Part shown: piece after piece, positions 1-12,628 of the stretch
How the letters are laid out: every line of letters begins with the position of its first letter
Numbering within the stretch: the stretch's first letter is position 1
Assembly: GCA_035578175.1 (NCBI GenBank)
Contig: JAQMRL010000011.1
Location: 4,227,501 to 4,291,500, forward strand
Source: Catonia carolina
Lineage: Eukaryota > Arthropoda > Insecta > Hemiptera > Achilidae
Reading direction: 5' to 3'
Length of the DNA: 64,000 nucleotides
Notes under the pieces: model-generated
What the model was told of the DNA's origin: nothing
Databases searched by the model: none
Seen by the model: the letters and a program-made list of their open reading frames with translations, nothing else
Translations under genes and position numbers: made by a program

Positions 1-627
1 AAATTAATAGGTAATTAATTTTTATTTAAGATTAAAAAAATATCTGCTACAAATGCAGATATTTTTTTTAATCTTCAACACTTCAACTGGAACAATATTT
101 ATATCGATTTTTTTTAAATTTGTTTTATTTAACATTTTAATGAATAAGTTGTTTATTATTTTAAAAGTTATTTTGAGAATTATTATGTATTTAAAATTAT
201 ATTTGAAAGACAGGAAAATGGATACGTTAAAGTATTAATTCATTGTGTTTCTGATTGTTAAAATAATGTTGATTTATAAAGAAAAAGATAATGAATTTCA
301 CTCTATGTTTGTAAAGCTCGAAGAGTGTAACACAAACCAAAGTCCATTATTATTTAAAATATTAATCAAACATAATTTATAACAAATAAACAAATTATAA
401 TAAATATACTAAAATAATATAACTTATAAATAATTATATTATAATAAATAAACAAATGGATTTTATAAAGAAATGGAATAAGTGTCATTTATTTTTTGTA
501 TAAAATACTAATCGTTTATTATATTTTATAAACTAATTTCAAGTTAAACTTAAGTAACAAAGATCTCACCTAAGTAAGATAGTCAATTTCACGCTCAAAA
601 AAATTCATTAATTTGCAATACAGACCT
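1..627. other. AT-rich gene-free stretch
   Basis: Very AT-rich sequence with stop codons in all frames. I see no gene, repeat head or splice-supported exon here. Confidence 0.6.
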
Positions 628-949
628 ACCGGGTTGGTCTTGAGATAAAGTCGTCACCGCGAGTCAGCTGTTTAACAGCTGATTTTCGGAGACGAAGGTT
701 CCTGGTTCAAATCCTAGTAAAGGTAGTTACTTTTATACGGGTTAGAAAACTAGACAGTGGTTACCGGTGTACTTTGATAGTTGGGGTTCAATTAACCATA
801 CTGTCCCAGTAATGGTCAGCCTGGGTCTGTACAAGACTACACTCATTTACATGTCATACGCATCATCTTCATCTCATTGGGTCGCGGAGTTGCTTATTGT
901 TCTGAATTGAACAGATTGCAACGTGCACACACATTAGGGATAAAAAAAA
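628..949 (+). repeat. SINE1 copy 1 (tRNA-derived)
   Basis: The 5' end ACCGGGTTGGTCT resembles a pol III box A, and GGTTCAAATCC about 75 nt further resembles a box B. The body matches the copies near 12.3, 22.0 and 24.6 kb. The shared 3' end is ATTAGGGATAAAAAAA. The head-body-tail layout is that of a tRNA-derived SINE. Confidence 0.85.
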
Positions 950-2151
950 TTTGCAGTACAAAACAATCAAGATAACTCCCCTTTAAGATTATAGGAAGAC
1001 CAAAAAATCGAACACAAATTGTTTTCTTGATAGAAACAACACTCTCTTTACTTTCTGAGCCCAATCATCTAACCCATTATTCTGTTACTCTATTAAACTA
1101 AAGTATTTTAGTGGTTTTATTACGCTAAATTTATAATAAACTATTTTTTTAAGATTTATTAAAACAATAAAAAAAGTATAGATTAAACAAAAAAGTAGGT
1201 ACTTCCTCAAATCTTATTTTTTTGTAACGTCTGAAAGTAAAACCATTTCCTTTTAAAATAAGTATCCTTCTTTTGATTAGGCGATCCCAATTTATTTTAC
1301 TGATGACTTCCTCTCATCAAAGATTTTCTTTAAAATTTATTTCCAATTAATTTATCTTGTTAAGTTACATCCGGATAAAAAATTGCAAGATAAAGTAACC
1401 ATAAAAATATCTGATCCGGAAATTCATCATTTAATTAAAATTGAGTCAGTCTATTCCTAAATTTGAAATTAAGGTACAAGATTCAAATATTTGTAAGAAT
1501 CTCATGAAAATAAAATCAGTTAACTCGTTCAGCTTAACTTCTCTTGTTCTGTATTACTGACTGACAAATTTTCTTTTTCTGTAAAGGAAAACCCCTTTTC
1601 GTTAAAATATGTTCAATTCCGCTAAATTGAATAGTAGGTCTGTTTCTCCCCTAATATATTTATTTAACTGAGAAATAAGGCTAATTAATTTTGTCTTGAA
1701 GCAAATTTAACGGATAGCAATATCAAATAAAAATTACTGTAAACATATTCATACTCATTTTCACGAACCATTCACCAATTTCTTACCAGAAATTCTTACC
1801 GACGTTATCGATGATTAGAAAATTAGAAGGTTGGGAACTCAATGTTCGCACAAATAACTTATAGCCTATTAGGCATTTGGCGCGATACTAGGCCGATTAA
1901 AAATGTAATCAGATTAACATCGATGTAATTTACAACCAATTTTATATGTACCACCAACAAAAATAAAAATTTATAACTGAGTAGCTGACTGGTGCGAATT
2001 AGTTCGCACAATAATACTAATTTATTCTTAACAGCCAATTTTACAATTATTATATTAACACTGTCATATTTTGCCATGTTTTTTACTAGTGTTTATGAAA
2101 TAAAATATTCGCCTAAATATACAATTTCCGTCACCATAACAATATTAAAAA
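950..2151. other. gene-free stretch
   Basis: AT-rich, no recognisable gene. The longest open frame, near 1859-2077, is short and has no similarity that I recognise. Confidence 0.5.
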
Positions 2152-2763
2152 AAAAAATCTAGTGTGAAACACTCACGCGACTTTCTCTTGCCAATGCAAA
2201 TAATGAACAATATAACCTAATATTAGTAATAAAACAGAAATAAACAAAAAAATTAACCTCAAAAAAATAACCTAATTTTAATCATGAGTGAAAGATGCTC
2301 AAAATGAAAATCAACCTTAGTTTGGCTTAATAACATGGAAAATCACTCTTTCACGTTAAAGTAGGCTCAGTAGAGAAAAATGCTTAAAATAAAAGTTATA
2401 GATCTTTAAATTTCCTATAAATTTGATTCACTTTTTTAAGTTTAATACACTTTTGTCGTAAAATGCATATTAGGGCTTAAGGCCATAATCTTAAAATCCA
2501 TTTTTTACGGATTTTCATGAAAAAAATAAACAGAAAAGCGCTAATTCCCGCTAAACTAAGCGTTACCGGTATACAAAAAAATGTTTGAAATAAAAGTTGT
2601 AGGATTTTGAATTCTCTACAAATTTTATTATACATTTTTGCGCTAAAATGCATATTAAGGCCGCAATCTTTAAAAAAAAACCTTTTTTACGAGAGCACAG
2701 CCTCCCCAAGAATTTCAGCAGACATGGCGTCTACCCTATCTAGTAGAGCATTAAAAATGTAGT
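2152..2763 (+). repeat. CA-element family, copy A (partial)
   Basis: This stretch matches, in inverted orientation, 33290-33875, and part of it matches 18430-18720 directly. It holds a diverged tandem module (AAAATGCATATTA next to AAATAAAAGTTGTAG-like text) present at least twice. It ends in the shared TTTCAGCAGACATGGCGTCT segment. It lacks the CA/GT microsatellite half found in the other two copies. No coding capacity. Confidence 0.75.
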
Positions 2764-3545
2764 AACTTCGCAACATCGTCACCAGAATAGTAGCACCATC
2801 GAATTCTTAATTAAATTGTTTTGTTATTTAATTCGAAATATCTCATTACGGTTATTTCCTATTTTCATTTTCGAATTTTTACAGAATTCTGGAAGTGTCC
2901 TCTTTACGACCATGTCTAAATCCGAATCTAAATAGTCTAAATCCGTTCGGTAAAACTCAGTATTGTATTGAATTTAAGGACAAATAGAATCTCTATTTCA
3001 AATACATTGGACCAGATTTTACGTTTTAAATAATATAATGATGATGATATCATGCTCAAAAAGATAATCAAAAAACATACAACGAAACATTTTAAATAGA
3101 TTGTATTTTATAGACATTGGTATGCATCCTTCAATTGTCTGTATCAAGACAAATGCCTCTCTACCTCTTTACAAGCGTAAATGTGATCTTCCCCCACAAA
3201 ACACTATCCAAAAAATAATTATATACCTAAAAACATCTCTAAAATATGGACTACTTAAATGTTTTCACATCTTATCACTTCCTGGGCAAGATTAAATGTG
3301 TTACTTATAATGTATCAAGTAAAGTAAAAGATTTAAGAGGATTTGATCGCAATTAAAAATGCCTAATTTATTTTCGAAAAATTATGTACTATGAATACAT
3401 TACCTTAAATTACATTATTTTTATTCAGCATTTTAAATAAAACAATTTTTTAATTTATGCACGATGTGGAAATTTCCATGTCCTAGGATAAGCCTATTTT
3501 TTTCTCTTAAATTCTTTATTTACACTGTAAAATTTTACAACAAGC
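2764..3545. other. gene-free stretch
   Basis: AT-rich sequence. A 64-codon open frame at 3101-3295 has no recognisable domain and I do not call it. Confidence 0.5.
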
Positions 3546-4600
3546 AAATGTGATGATAATGATAATAATGTAAATGACATGATAGGCATAAGAGGGGTAG
3601 GGCCCCCATTGGTGCCTCCCCAAGAATGAAATTTGTGTATCAAATTAGCAGGTCTCTACTCCAGCGTCTTTTAAGGCGTCTAGGGGGATTATCAGGTAAA
3701 TGGAAGATGGAAAGTGAACGCACCAGTGGGTTCTCGTGTTCGTGTGATTTGTGAAAGCATTTTTATAGGTATTCGATGGAATTTTGTACAAGTGGTGTTT
3801 TCAAATCTGTATGTAAGGTTTTGTTGCTAACGTAAAGAGGTGCTTTTGCTATAAGGCGTAATGTTTTTGACTGGAATGCTTGAATTCATTGCAAGTTAGA
3901 GGGTTTGGTTGAACCGTAAATTTGGGACCCGTAGGTCCATATAGGTTTCAAAGTTTATTTTAATTTCTATTTTTTCAAATACGAGGTCGTCCAGAATCAA
4001 AATATTACGATTTAAGTCTGATTTAAAGGCTTCCTTAGTGTGTTACCACTACCTGACTCTAAAGATCATTCTGTAATTCAGCTTTAAACTTCCTGATGTT
4101 CCTTATACTTTTATAATTTTGGGGAAGCAGATTGTACTATTCGGGGGCTAGGTAAAAAAAGTCTTTAAAACGGAGTTCCTGTAGTTCTGTGTAAGAATCA
4201 AAATATGATTGTTTCTTGTACTGAAGTTTGGTTTGTACTGAAGTCTTGGTTCGTCGGGGAAGTTCACTGCGTTTTTGTGCGCCTGTATTACAATTGATTC
4301 CCGGGTATAAAGATGGAGAACATCAAGTATTTGAAAATCCTTGAATTGCTTAGAAGGATAAGCGGGTGGTTTTGGAAAATTACTAGCAAAATGAGCTTTT
4401 GAAATAAGTGTACAGTAAAAAACTAAATCACCAACATCAAGGAACAATAATAGGAATGAAAAAATTCCTACAGTTTCAGAGCTTCTTGAAGTATTATATA
4501 TTAGTAAATTCATTTGTGTATCAATTTTTTGAAATAATCTAACAATCCGTGACTGTTTTAATGGTAAAAGATCTAAATTAAATTCCATAGGAAGTTTCAA
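3546..4600 (-). mobile_element. LINE 3' remnant (CR1/jockey-like ORF2 C-terminus)
   Basis: Read leftwards from 4600, the frame has the layout typical of the C-terminus of non-LTR reverse transcriptases: FKDFQILDVLHLYTRES, then the STRNNH segment (compare YNTRN in the family), then QNYRNSVL. After the stop near 4148 the homology continues in another frame (APE, LLPQNYKSIRNIRKF), so at least one frameshift is present. Downstream sequence to about 3546 may be the 3' UTR; it ends in ATGATAATAATG-type simple repeat. This is a decayed 5'-truncated copy. Clade assignment is from recall only. Confidence 0.7.
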
Positions 4601-6153
4601 GAGGTGGAACTGTAAGCAAGTTACATCTTGAAAAGCTATTAATTTATTATTTTGAATTTTCTAAAGACGTCAAAAACAAGAACAGGTATGAACAATGTAG
4701 AAATTAATCCTCTTTGTAAAAATTGTCATTGTTCCTTGGTAATGAGTACAAGGTGTAATTGAAAACCCGAAAATAATTATTGGAGCTACATATTTTCATG
4801 TACATTAATTATAATGATTACACAGTAAGGTAAGTATTAAAATGTATCTTCAAAGTAAAGCTAAGTGATCTCGAACATGTTCATTGTTTTTATTTCAAGT
4901 AGTAATTTATTTTAGATACTCAAATTGCGATGTAAAGGATGATTTTTCTTTTGGATTATAATATTTATAATAAGTTGAAGCAATTAGTGTTTTTTGAAGT
5001 TATGAAGAATACGATTGAAGAGTGAACTTTAATGAGGGCATTCATCATTTGAGAGAGCTACTCGGTAGAAGCCAAGAAGAAGCCTTCAGGCCGTAGTGGC
5101 CTTCTCAGGCCGTTCACCGGGAAGTCAAGGGCAGCGGGCTCTAACTAGAGACAACGCTTCAAGTTCATACCTCCCAATCTTGCTATCTTTATTTCCCGAC
5201 CCTCCTTTCTATGTTAATAGAGATTCACATTTTTTGGCATCTTTCAAAACTAAACCCTGTACAAAACCAAGCCGTGAACATTCGGCATTTCCAACATTAC
5301 CTACGCATTCCACATATTTTTAATCCGAACACAATCTTAATGTACTTCAAAATACATGCAGTACCTAATTTTATATGTTATTTAAAATGAAACTTATCTA
5401 TTTTACATTCTGTAAATAACTAACAAATTTTCAAAGACAAAATAACTAAAATTATTTTAGTCCTCACTGTTATCCATGGAAAAAATTTCATCAAGATCTA
5501 TACATACAACACCTAATAATTCAGTTTTAAAACCAATTATTTAACAAAAATTAACATCAACGAAATTATTTATCGTTTTTCCAATCGCTGTAATAAACGC
5601 TCACGGTGTAATACAAGCCTTCAGCAAAATTAGTATATTTTTACCTAAATAAATTTTATAACATTTATTTTTATATACCTATTCTAGTACCCTACTATAG
5701 TTTTGAATTATTGATCGTACAATCTTGTTAAACTAGACGATACACACAAGAATTTTGCTTGAAGAATGGTCAAAGACCCAAGATGGATCATTTAAGAGAA
5801 ATACTTTTTATCACCTGTCCAATTTGACAGCATTATATCATTAACGATAATAATAGCCTACTTAAACGGTATTATTTTATAGGTATAACAGCGAAAAATT
5901 TTAGTAATAAATTCTTCAAGTTTTTCCCATCCAGTATTGTTATTATACTGGCATCTTCAAGCGATGAGAATCATTACTTAACAGCTAATAATGAAATCAG
6001 AAATTAACCCAAAAATATTAAATGTAGTATTAAAAAGTAAAGTAATTATTTCGCGAGAATACAGCAAAAACACACAAATGAGCAAGTTACGTTCTAAGTC
6101 CTTACTAAAAACGATGAAAGCTCCTCTTCCAGAACATTTGACATCTCCAGTAA
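4601..6153. other. gene-free stretch
   Basis: Mostly AT-rich. A GC-richer patch at about 5030-5220 contains GGCCGTAGTGGCC but has no recognisable gene. The open frame 5096-5323 has no known domain. Confidence 0.5.
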
Positions 6154-6457
6154 AGGCCTATTCCCACGACGCTAGTCTACTAGCTGCTAGCACTAGCAGG
6201 ACCTACTAGCGCGTCGGTGACGGTTCCCACGACGCTAGTTTACTAGCAGCTCATTAGTATCTAGCAACGTTTCCAAACGTTCACACCGAGCTAGTTTATT
6301 AGCGCTAGTAAATCACGTGATCTTTTTCCCTCTACTAGCGCAAGTAAAATCAAACGTATTCAAACTACTAGCGTTTTAACTAACTAGCTGCTAGTTGCTC
6401 GTTCCCACGACGCTAGTCTACTAGCACCTAGTAAACTATCGTTGTGGGAATAGACCT
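6154..6457. mobile_element. MITE with CTAG-rich interior
   Basis: The ends are inverted repeats: AGGCCTATTCCCACGACGCT at left and the complement of AGGTCTATTCCCACAACG at right. The interior is dominated by CTAG/CTAGT words, and CACGACGCTAGT is repeated at about 6166, 6229 and 6408. The 3-bp flanks are TAA and TGA, a possible damaged TWA duplication as made by PIF/Harbinger elements. No coding capacity. Confidence 0.7.
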
Positions 6458-6839
6458 TGAGTTGTTCAAAGGATTGTTTTAAATCTAATGTGAAGGCATT
6501 TGGACAGTCGAGCAACTTTTATAAGCTTATTATGAAGTTTTAAGTAACACCCATTTGACGAGAAACTTTGTATGGTGACTACCTAGCAGCCACCAATGAT
6601 CAAATTCCACTGGGGTTTCCGCTGTTCAAGTATATCAATAAATACAGAAACATTAAATCAAATTCATAATTTATCAACATAAGAATTTTTCAGGTATTTG
6701 ACCGCATGAACCAGAGTACAGCTGCTCTTTAAATACTAAAAGTATGTAGTAATCTAGTAAAATACAGTTGAGAAGGAGTAAATAGTGTTGGAGCTAAGTT
6801 CTGGCAAATGAGTTCCAGAAATAAACAAGGGCTTGAGAC
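6458..6839. other. gene-free stretch
   Basis: No gene or repeat recognised. Confidence 0.4.
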
Positions 6840-7345
6840 CTTAGAGATGGTTGTGAAGGTCATCCAGGGTCTCCAGAGTGGAGCATGTGAGAAATGAGGA
6901 CTTCCAGCAACAAACAGTTTCTCAGGATACCACAGGGACAGAATAGAGACCCAACAGTTAGTATGGTTTGGGCATGTGCAAAGAATAACAGCGGACAGAT
7001 GGCCCCAAGAGAGTTCCAGAAAATAGAGGGAAGAAAATCATCCTCGGAAAATATGGATATAAGGAGCCCAAGACACTATGGTAGCAGGAATCTCATGGAA
7101 GGTGACTGAATACTATGAGCTGTAGGATGGTAGAAGTGGAGAAACCTCCAGAACCCCAAAAAAGGTAAGTATCTAGTATTTTTTAGAGCAGAAGAAGTCG
7201 TGGTTGAAGACACATATTCTGGCTAAACAAATTGATAATGCGATTCAGGTGCAGCTCCGGATTTGTTAAGAGCTGTAGCATCTAAAGTCAGTACTGTCAA
7301 GATGATTGCCAATCTTCTTGAAGGAGACATCACGTAAAGAAGAAG
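6840..7345 (+). mobile_element. LINE 3' fragments (endonuclease-RT C-terminus)
   Basis: Conceptual translation around 6945-7130 reads QLVWFGHVQRI then DRWPQ and a basic stretch, the familiar C-terminal WFGHV block of insect LINE reverse transcriptases, broken by stops. A second block at about 7240-7318 reads DLLRAVASKV then KMIANLLEGD and a stop, followed by AAAGAAGAAG. That matches the ends at 59.8 kb (+) and 17.1 kb (-). Two decayed fragments, not a functional gene. Confidence 0.65.
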
Positions 7346-8559
7346 TATGTATCAATACTGATCCAGTGGATCCTTTAGATAACAAAAACTTACATTCATA
7401 TCATTACAACCATAAAATTTTTAACAAAAGCTTTAAAACTTTCAATTCGATTTAAAATTTCCAAAACAAAACAAATTTAATAGGCCTACAATCAAATTAA
7501 TAACTTTAATAAAGTATAACCTTATTCTAAAGTCGTTCCCTGTGTCACAGTCGTTAGCTGAGCGAATCGAGGGTTCAATTCTCGACTAGGGTTTTAAAAT
7601 TTAAACAAGTTAGAACTCACCTTAATTGTTAATTAACCAAAAGTAGTCACTAATGACCAAGTCGTTAATACAACTTTAATGAAAAGAAAAATTATTTTAA
7701 CACCATAAACTTCTAACATTAAATTTTTATCATTTATTTTAAATCTCACTACAGTATTAAATTAATAACCAAACTAGTAGTTAGGAGTAATAAAATAAAA
7801 CCAATAATATTTTTTAATACTTCCACTTTGACAAAATAATGAAATTTACGATCTTGAAGTTCAGTTTTGATTTTTTTTTTGTCACAATCTATTGACTATT
7901 AATTATTTATATTATGAAATACACACAAATTATTCCTTATTCAAACTATTTCAAAAAATGGATGTTAACAAAGAAAAACAAGAAATTAAATTCAAAAACT
8001 AGTTTATAATTTGTTCCATAATTAGATATCTGTATGATATTCGTGAAGATATACTCGTCAGCAATCTGACCAAGGAAACCACTTTAAAGTTCAATAATCT
8101 TATATTTTGTACTATTTGCAGATAGATACATGCAGAACAGGTTTTAATGAAATTTTAACATAGTCAATTTTGGAACCGATTTTAAGAGATTTCTTGGATT
8201 ATAAGATCGTGTATGTTCATTCTTTTAAACAATTTCTTTGGCTGATTCTAATTTGATTCAGTAGTTATTCATGATCTGAAATATTTTAAAACAAGTTTAC
8301 AAAGTAAAATATTTAACAAATTTTTACTGAGAATTTACAATCTATGAAGCTCATTCAACGAATTAATTTTACAACTAAAGTTATTTTAATTTTTATAACA
8401 AATAAATTATAATTTTTAATTCCCTGCCGCTCCATGAAGACTTTCCCAAGGGAACAGCCCTTTAACAGACTTACAGTAAATCAGGGTTACTTTGACTCAA
8501 AAAGTGTTCATTGGTCCATCATTCACAAACAGATTTTTTATATGCTGAAAAGCAGTTGA
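7346..8559. other. gene-free stretch with one tRNA-like patch
   Basis: Mostly AT-rich. At about 7535-7600 a tRNA-like patch with a GGTTCAATTCTCG box-B-like sequence could be a further SINE head. Nothing else recognised. Confidence 0.4.
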
Positions 8560-8862
8560 GGGATATCTTCTTCTTCTTCTTCTTTTTCTTCTTCTTCCAA
8601 TCAAGGATTAGGTCCCAAGACCTGTTCGGGATCCACCTAGCCACCGATCGCCCTAGATCGCGCCGTCCAATTGGCCTGTTACTTCTGACCAGTCTAAGAA
8701 TTCTGTCTGGAGACATTCTTTTAAGACGATCGGTCCATTTCCAGCGGTACTCCATAATTGTCTCCTTAAGAGGACACACGTCTAACTTTCGCCACATATC
8801 CTCATTTCCGAACGATCGACTACAGTCCCTAATGCATCTCAAGAAGCGAATCGCTGCCAACT
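8560..8862 (-). mobile_element. LINE 3' end with (AAG)n tail
   Basis: On the minus strand the frame reads AAIRFLRCIRDCS, then a block ending RWKWTDRLKRMSPDRI, then RPIGRRDLGRSVARW. These are the IRFLR, RM..DRI and GRR..GR...RW blocks of LINE RT C-termini. It ends in a poly (AAG) tail, seen as CTTCTTCTT at 8566-8598 on the plus strand. The last ~40 bp before the tail match the inverted LINE end at 9420-9450, so two related LINE ends converge. Confidence 0.7.
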
Positions 8863-8989
8863 GAATGTAATTTTATTATTTCTTCGTCCACAACCAAGCC
8901 ATCACTGCCATGTGTCAGTGTTGGGACAGCCAATGTCTTACAAAACTCCATTAATGTGCCAGTTCGAGCCCTTCCCTTCAAATTTTGAT

Positions 8990-9450
8990 GTATTGTATTG
9001 TGGAGATATCAAAAACGAAATAAACTCCAAAACTCTTTACTAAAAGAGGATATTTTAGCTTATTCAAGTGAGTCATGGGTTACTACAAAACGCCAAGAAA
9101 GTAGGATCCAAGCAGCTGAAATGAGGTTTCTAAGAAAGGTGAAGGGCTGCTCCAGGCTGGATCTAATACATAACGAGGAAATTAGATCCGAATTGGGTAT
9201 ATTTAGCTTGAATGAAAAGTGGAGGATACCTAAATCAATGGAGACAACATTTGGAACGGATGCCAGAGGAAAGAATTTCTTTAAAGGTGACGGAATATGT
9301 TCCAGTAGGAAGAAGGGAAGTGGGAAGACCTTGAAGAAGATATAGTAGTCAAGATGTACAGGCTGGAGTGTCTCATGTTTATGTAGACGTACAAGATGGT
9401 TTATGAGTTCAGAACAGGCTTATGCCTAATCCTTGATTAAAAGAAGAAGA
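8990..9450 (+). mobile_element. LINE 3' end with (AAG)n tail
   Basis: The open frame 8998-9345 reads SSESWVTTKRQESRIQAAEM then RFLRKVKGCSRLDLI, then NEEIRSELGIFSLNEK, a textbook match to LINE (RTE-like) RT C-termini. Later homology is frame-disrupted. The 3' end GCCTAATCCTTGATTAAAAG is followed by AAGAAGAAG and matches the opposite-strand fragment at 8.6 kb. A 5'-truncated dead copy. Confidence 0.75.
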
Positions 9451-11559
9451 AGATTTTAGCTTATTTAGGATTAGAGAATAGTTCATTTTATTAAGATATT
9501 TTATGTTCATATTAAGTTTGTGAAAATGAAGTATTTTCTGTCTAATACAATAAAAAAAACTTTGTAAAACTTTGTAGCATTTTCTATTATTGTATTGTTA
9601 TTTGTATTATTCCAGTTTTTTAAATTCAATGTCAAACATTTATCAATTTGTTTAAACTTATCCAAATCTATGGTCAAAATTATGTTCAGGATATTCTGTT
9701 ATATAAATTATTTTCAACTGTTTTATTTTTTGTAAATTGAAGATGGGCAATTAATTAAGTTGGATTGTGATTGTAGGCAGAATACACCATTTAGAGTTAA
9801 TTTTGAGTCAGTTTTAGTATAATGTTTGGCTTTCCTGGTTAAGGTTTTCGCATTTTTTCCAGCTCGAAGCAAATGCCTGGTCAGTCTCTTTTTTGCTTTC
9901 TTTGAAGTAGTACAACCTTCTTATTTCCTAATGCAAACATTTTTGACTAGTCACATTATACACCTAATGTATGTTTTTTTACATGACAATCTATTTATTT
10001 TACCATAAATAAATAGTTTCGTGCAGATTGAAAGCAACCATCTTCAGAATTCATTGTTAATCATGGGAGAATAATTTATTGTATCTTGATCAATGTGAGT
10101 TCTTTGTAAGCTTATCTTTTTAATTTGTAAAATAAATTTACTTTTTAAAAGAAATATGGTTTTATAAAATATCTATATATGGGATTAAAAAATTTATATG
10201 ATTTTAATGGTATCTAATACATGAGTGGACCAAAGTAACCTTGAAGTGGAGGTAACATTGGCCCAAATTTCAAAAGTTAAAATTGGTACTTAAGAAATTA
10301 ATCTAGGTTTTTTGAAGCTCATAACTTCCATAAAAGTAACTAGAAATCCTACAAAACAAAAAGTGGGCTGAAGTAAGCCAAGTTTACGGAACCTTTATGT
10401 GTATTTGTGAATAGTAAAAATATAATTTTAAATACAATTTTAAACTACAAGACCTGATAGCATTAACTAATAACGAAAGAAAATTTTTCAGAACGATCAT
10501 AGTGTTCCGGAGAATAGCCTGTCAAACAAACAATTTTTTCTTTGAAATTCTAGAACAGACTGAACATAACAAGTATTTGTACATTACCGATCATGAGAAA
10601 TATGAGACGGTGTTATTAACCTCTAATACAAAAAAAGGCGTGACCGTCTACTACAAGAATATAATAAAACGCGAAACCAATCCTCTGTTAACAAATGGCA
10701 GACAACGAACGCGCAAAGCAACTTTCATTAATCTTAAACTTTATGTCAAAAACTGACGACGAGTTGATTGAAAACGGTCTTAAGATTTCTTTACTATAAA
10801 ATTTACCATTAGCCGACTTGTAGGCATTTTTTTATCCATTATGAGATGAGTGTATAGTGTTGTATGTAAATCAGTCCCACACCAACGCGAATCGTGACAT
10901 ACCATAGTAAAACAAGATTTTTATAAATGCAAATACATGGAGACGTGTTTTATAACATTCTTGAATGTAGCGGAGTTAATAAATTACGAAAAAACTAACA
11001 ATTATTAACCTCACGATCCGTGCGGTTAAACTTACTAGCATCAATGAAGTGGTCACAGAAAATAAAATCGGTACCGGCTAGGTTTCTCAATGTTCCAAAA
11101 TAAATCCTTTTAAAGTTGTTACCTACTACACTTGAAAAAAGTTTTACTTTTCTAACTTTAGAAACTAAAAAGTTAATTTTCCAATGTATTCGTAATTCAT
11201 TTAATTATTTCAGATATCAACAATGCGCAAGAAAACTCTTGTCCTCTGCTCGTTGTAGCTGGATTTCTGAAACGGTTTTTCATTTGAAATGATAGGCCTA
11301 CCCAGTGGTACTTTATCATGATCACCTTACCTAGTAGCCTCCTCCACCCTAACACCTTAACCTCTCACATCGACTTTCTACCAACAACTAAATAAATTAA
11401 TAATTTCAGAAATTGTGTAGCCCTCCAAGTTAATCCTGTCAGATAGTTGGATTTTTCACTACAAAAAGTCAAGTTACATGTTGCATGGACGAGCAACTTC
11501 GTAAAATGACAAGCCGACAACCAGCCATGAAGAAATATCACACGTTGTTTTCTCCAATA
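9451..11559. other. gene-free stretch
   Basis: AT-rich. I see no gene; short open frames (such as 10502-10756) have no recognisable domain or codon structure. Confidence 0.5.
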
Positions 11560-11890
11560 TCAAGACAAAAAAATTCGTCGTGCTCTCTGAAATAAGCAAC
11601 CTCAAAAACTTTTTACGACATTATTTTCCAACATGACGATGCGAAAACAAAAGTCTCGCTTTTGAATTCGTACCGTTGGGAGATTATTATCCAATCTCCG
11701 TATAGCCCCCGACTTTACGCCGTCCGATTTTCATTTGTTTGGCAAGCTGAAGGATTATCTTGGGGGAATGCATTTTGCCGATGATCAAAAAGTGCCAAAA
11801 CATTTTTACGCAGTTTTAACGGAAAAATTTAGAGAGGTATTCATCAAACTCGTGTACCGTTGGACCAAATTCATATTCGGGAAATTATAA
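11560..11890 (+). pseudogene. mariner-type transposase C-terminal remnant
   Basis: From about 11630 the frame reads IIFQHDDAKTKVSLL (the second catalytic D block, usually HDNA or HDDA) and then EIIIQSPYSP. A one-base shift near 11693 leads into DFTPSDFHLFGKLKDYLGG and on to a stop at 11888-11890. The YSPD..PSDFHLF block holds the third catalytic acid in mariner elements. The N-terminal half is missing or unrecognisable and no TIR was identified. A dead copy. Confidence 0.75.
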
Positions 11891-12059
11891 TAGAAAAGCA
11901 GTAAAAATGTTTAGATCTCATTTCTTTAAATAAAACATTACATCGACAGCTTTATCATTAGCGACTACGGTGATTTATGAAACTGAAAGGGTGGGTTTAA
12001 CTTGAAAGTTAATAAATGGCCATAAATTCAGGGTCTAGGAACTTTTCATTATAAGCAAT

Positions 12060-12145
12060 AATTTCCAGATATTAGCCGAGAATCAAACCCGGGATCTACC
12101 CTTTGTAGGTTAGCGCGCTAACCACTTCGCACCGGAAGATTTCAG
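12060..12145 (-). repeat. SINE2 tRNA-like head
   Basis: On the minus strand the order is a box-A-like TGGTTAGCGCGC, then GGTTTGATTCTCG as box B, then TAATATCTGGAAA. Related copies lie near 16.1, 16.9, 47.2, 61.9, 63.6 and 63.8 kb, all in this orientation. A tRNA-derived SINE head rather than a tRNA gene, because it is diverged and no cloverleaf is preserved. Confidence 0.7.
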
Positions 12146-12312
12146 TTATTTTATTCATTTTTAAATTTTATATTAAATAAATATTTTAAAAAAGGACGTT
12201 AACTTTTTGAACCTCCATCGTAAAATTAAAATTTAATTCACAAAAATATTACAGCACAAAATTAATTATACGGCACAAAACATATAAATTAATTTATCAA
12301 TACTACTGTACA

Positions 12313-12628
12313 CCACCGGGTTGGTCTACTGGTAAAGTCCATCGTCACGAGTCAGCTCTTCAACAGCTGATTTTTGGGGACGAAGGTTCCGCGGTTCGAA
12401 TCCTGGTAAAGGTAGTTATGAATTGGAGTAATAGACAGTGGTTACCGGTGTACTGTAACAACTGGGGTTCAATTAACCATACTCTCTTAGGAATGGTCGA
12501 TCTGAATCTGTACAGGAGTACACCTCATTTACTCGGCATACATATCATCCTCATCTCATCGAGTCATGGGGTCGCTTATTCTTAAACTGAATAGATTGCA
12601 ACGTACACACATTAGGGATAAAAAAAAC
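12313..12628 (+). repeat. SINE1 copy 2
   Basis: It starts ACCGGGTTGGTCTACTGG, has a GGTTCGAATCC box B and ends ATTAGGGATAAAAAAA. Full-length match to copies 1 and 3. Confidence 0.85.

Noticed and set aside
4148..4600. 150-codon frame as a host gene
   Set aside because: It reads as the C-terminus of a LINE reverse transcriptase and is followed by a frameshifted continuation.
12060..12145. True tRNA gene
   Set aside because: Box A and B are present but the copy is diverged, repeated seven times with a common non-tRNA extension, and does not keep a cloverleaf.
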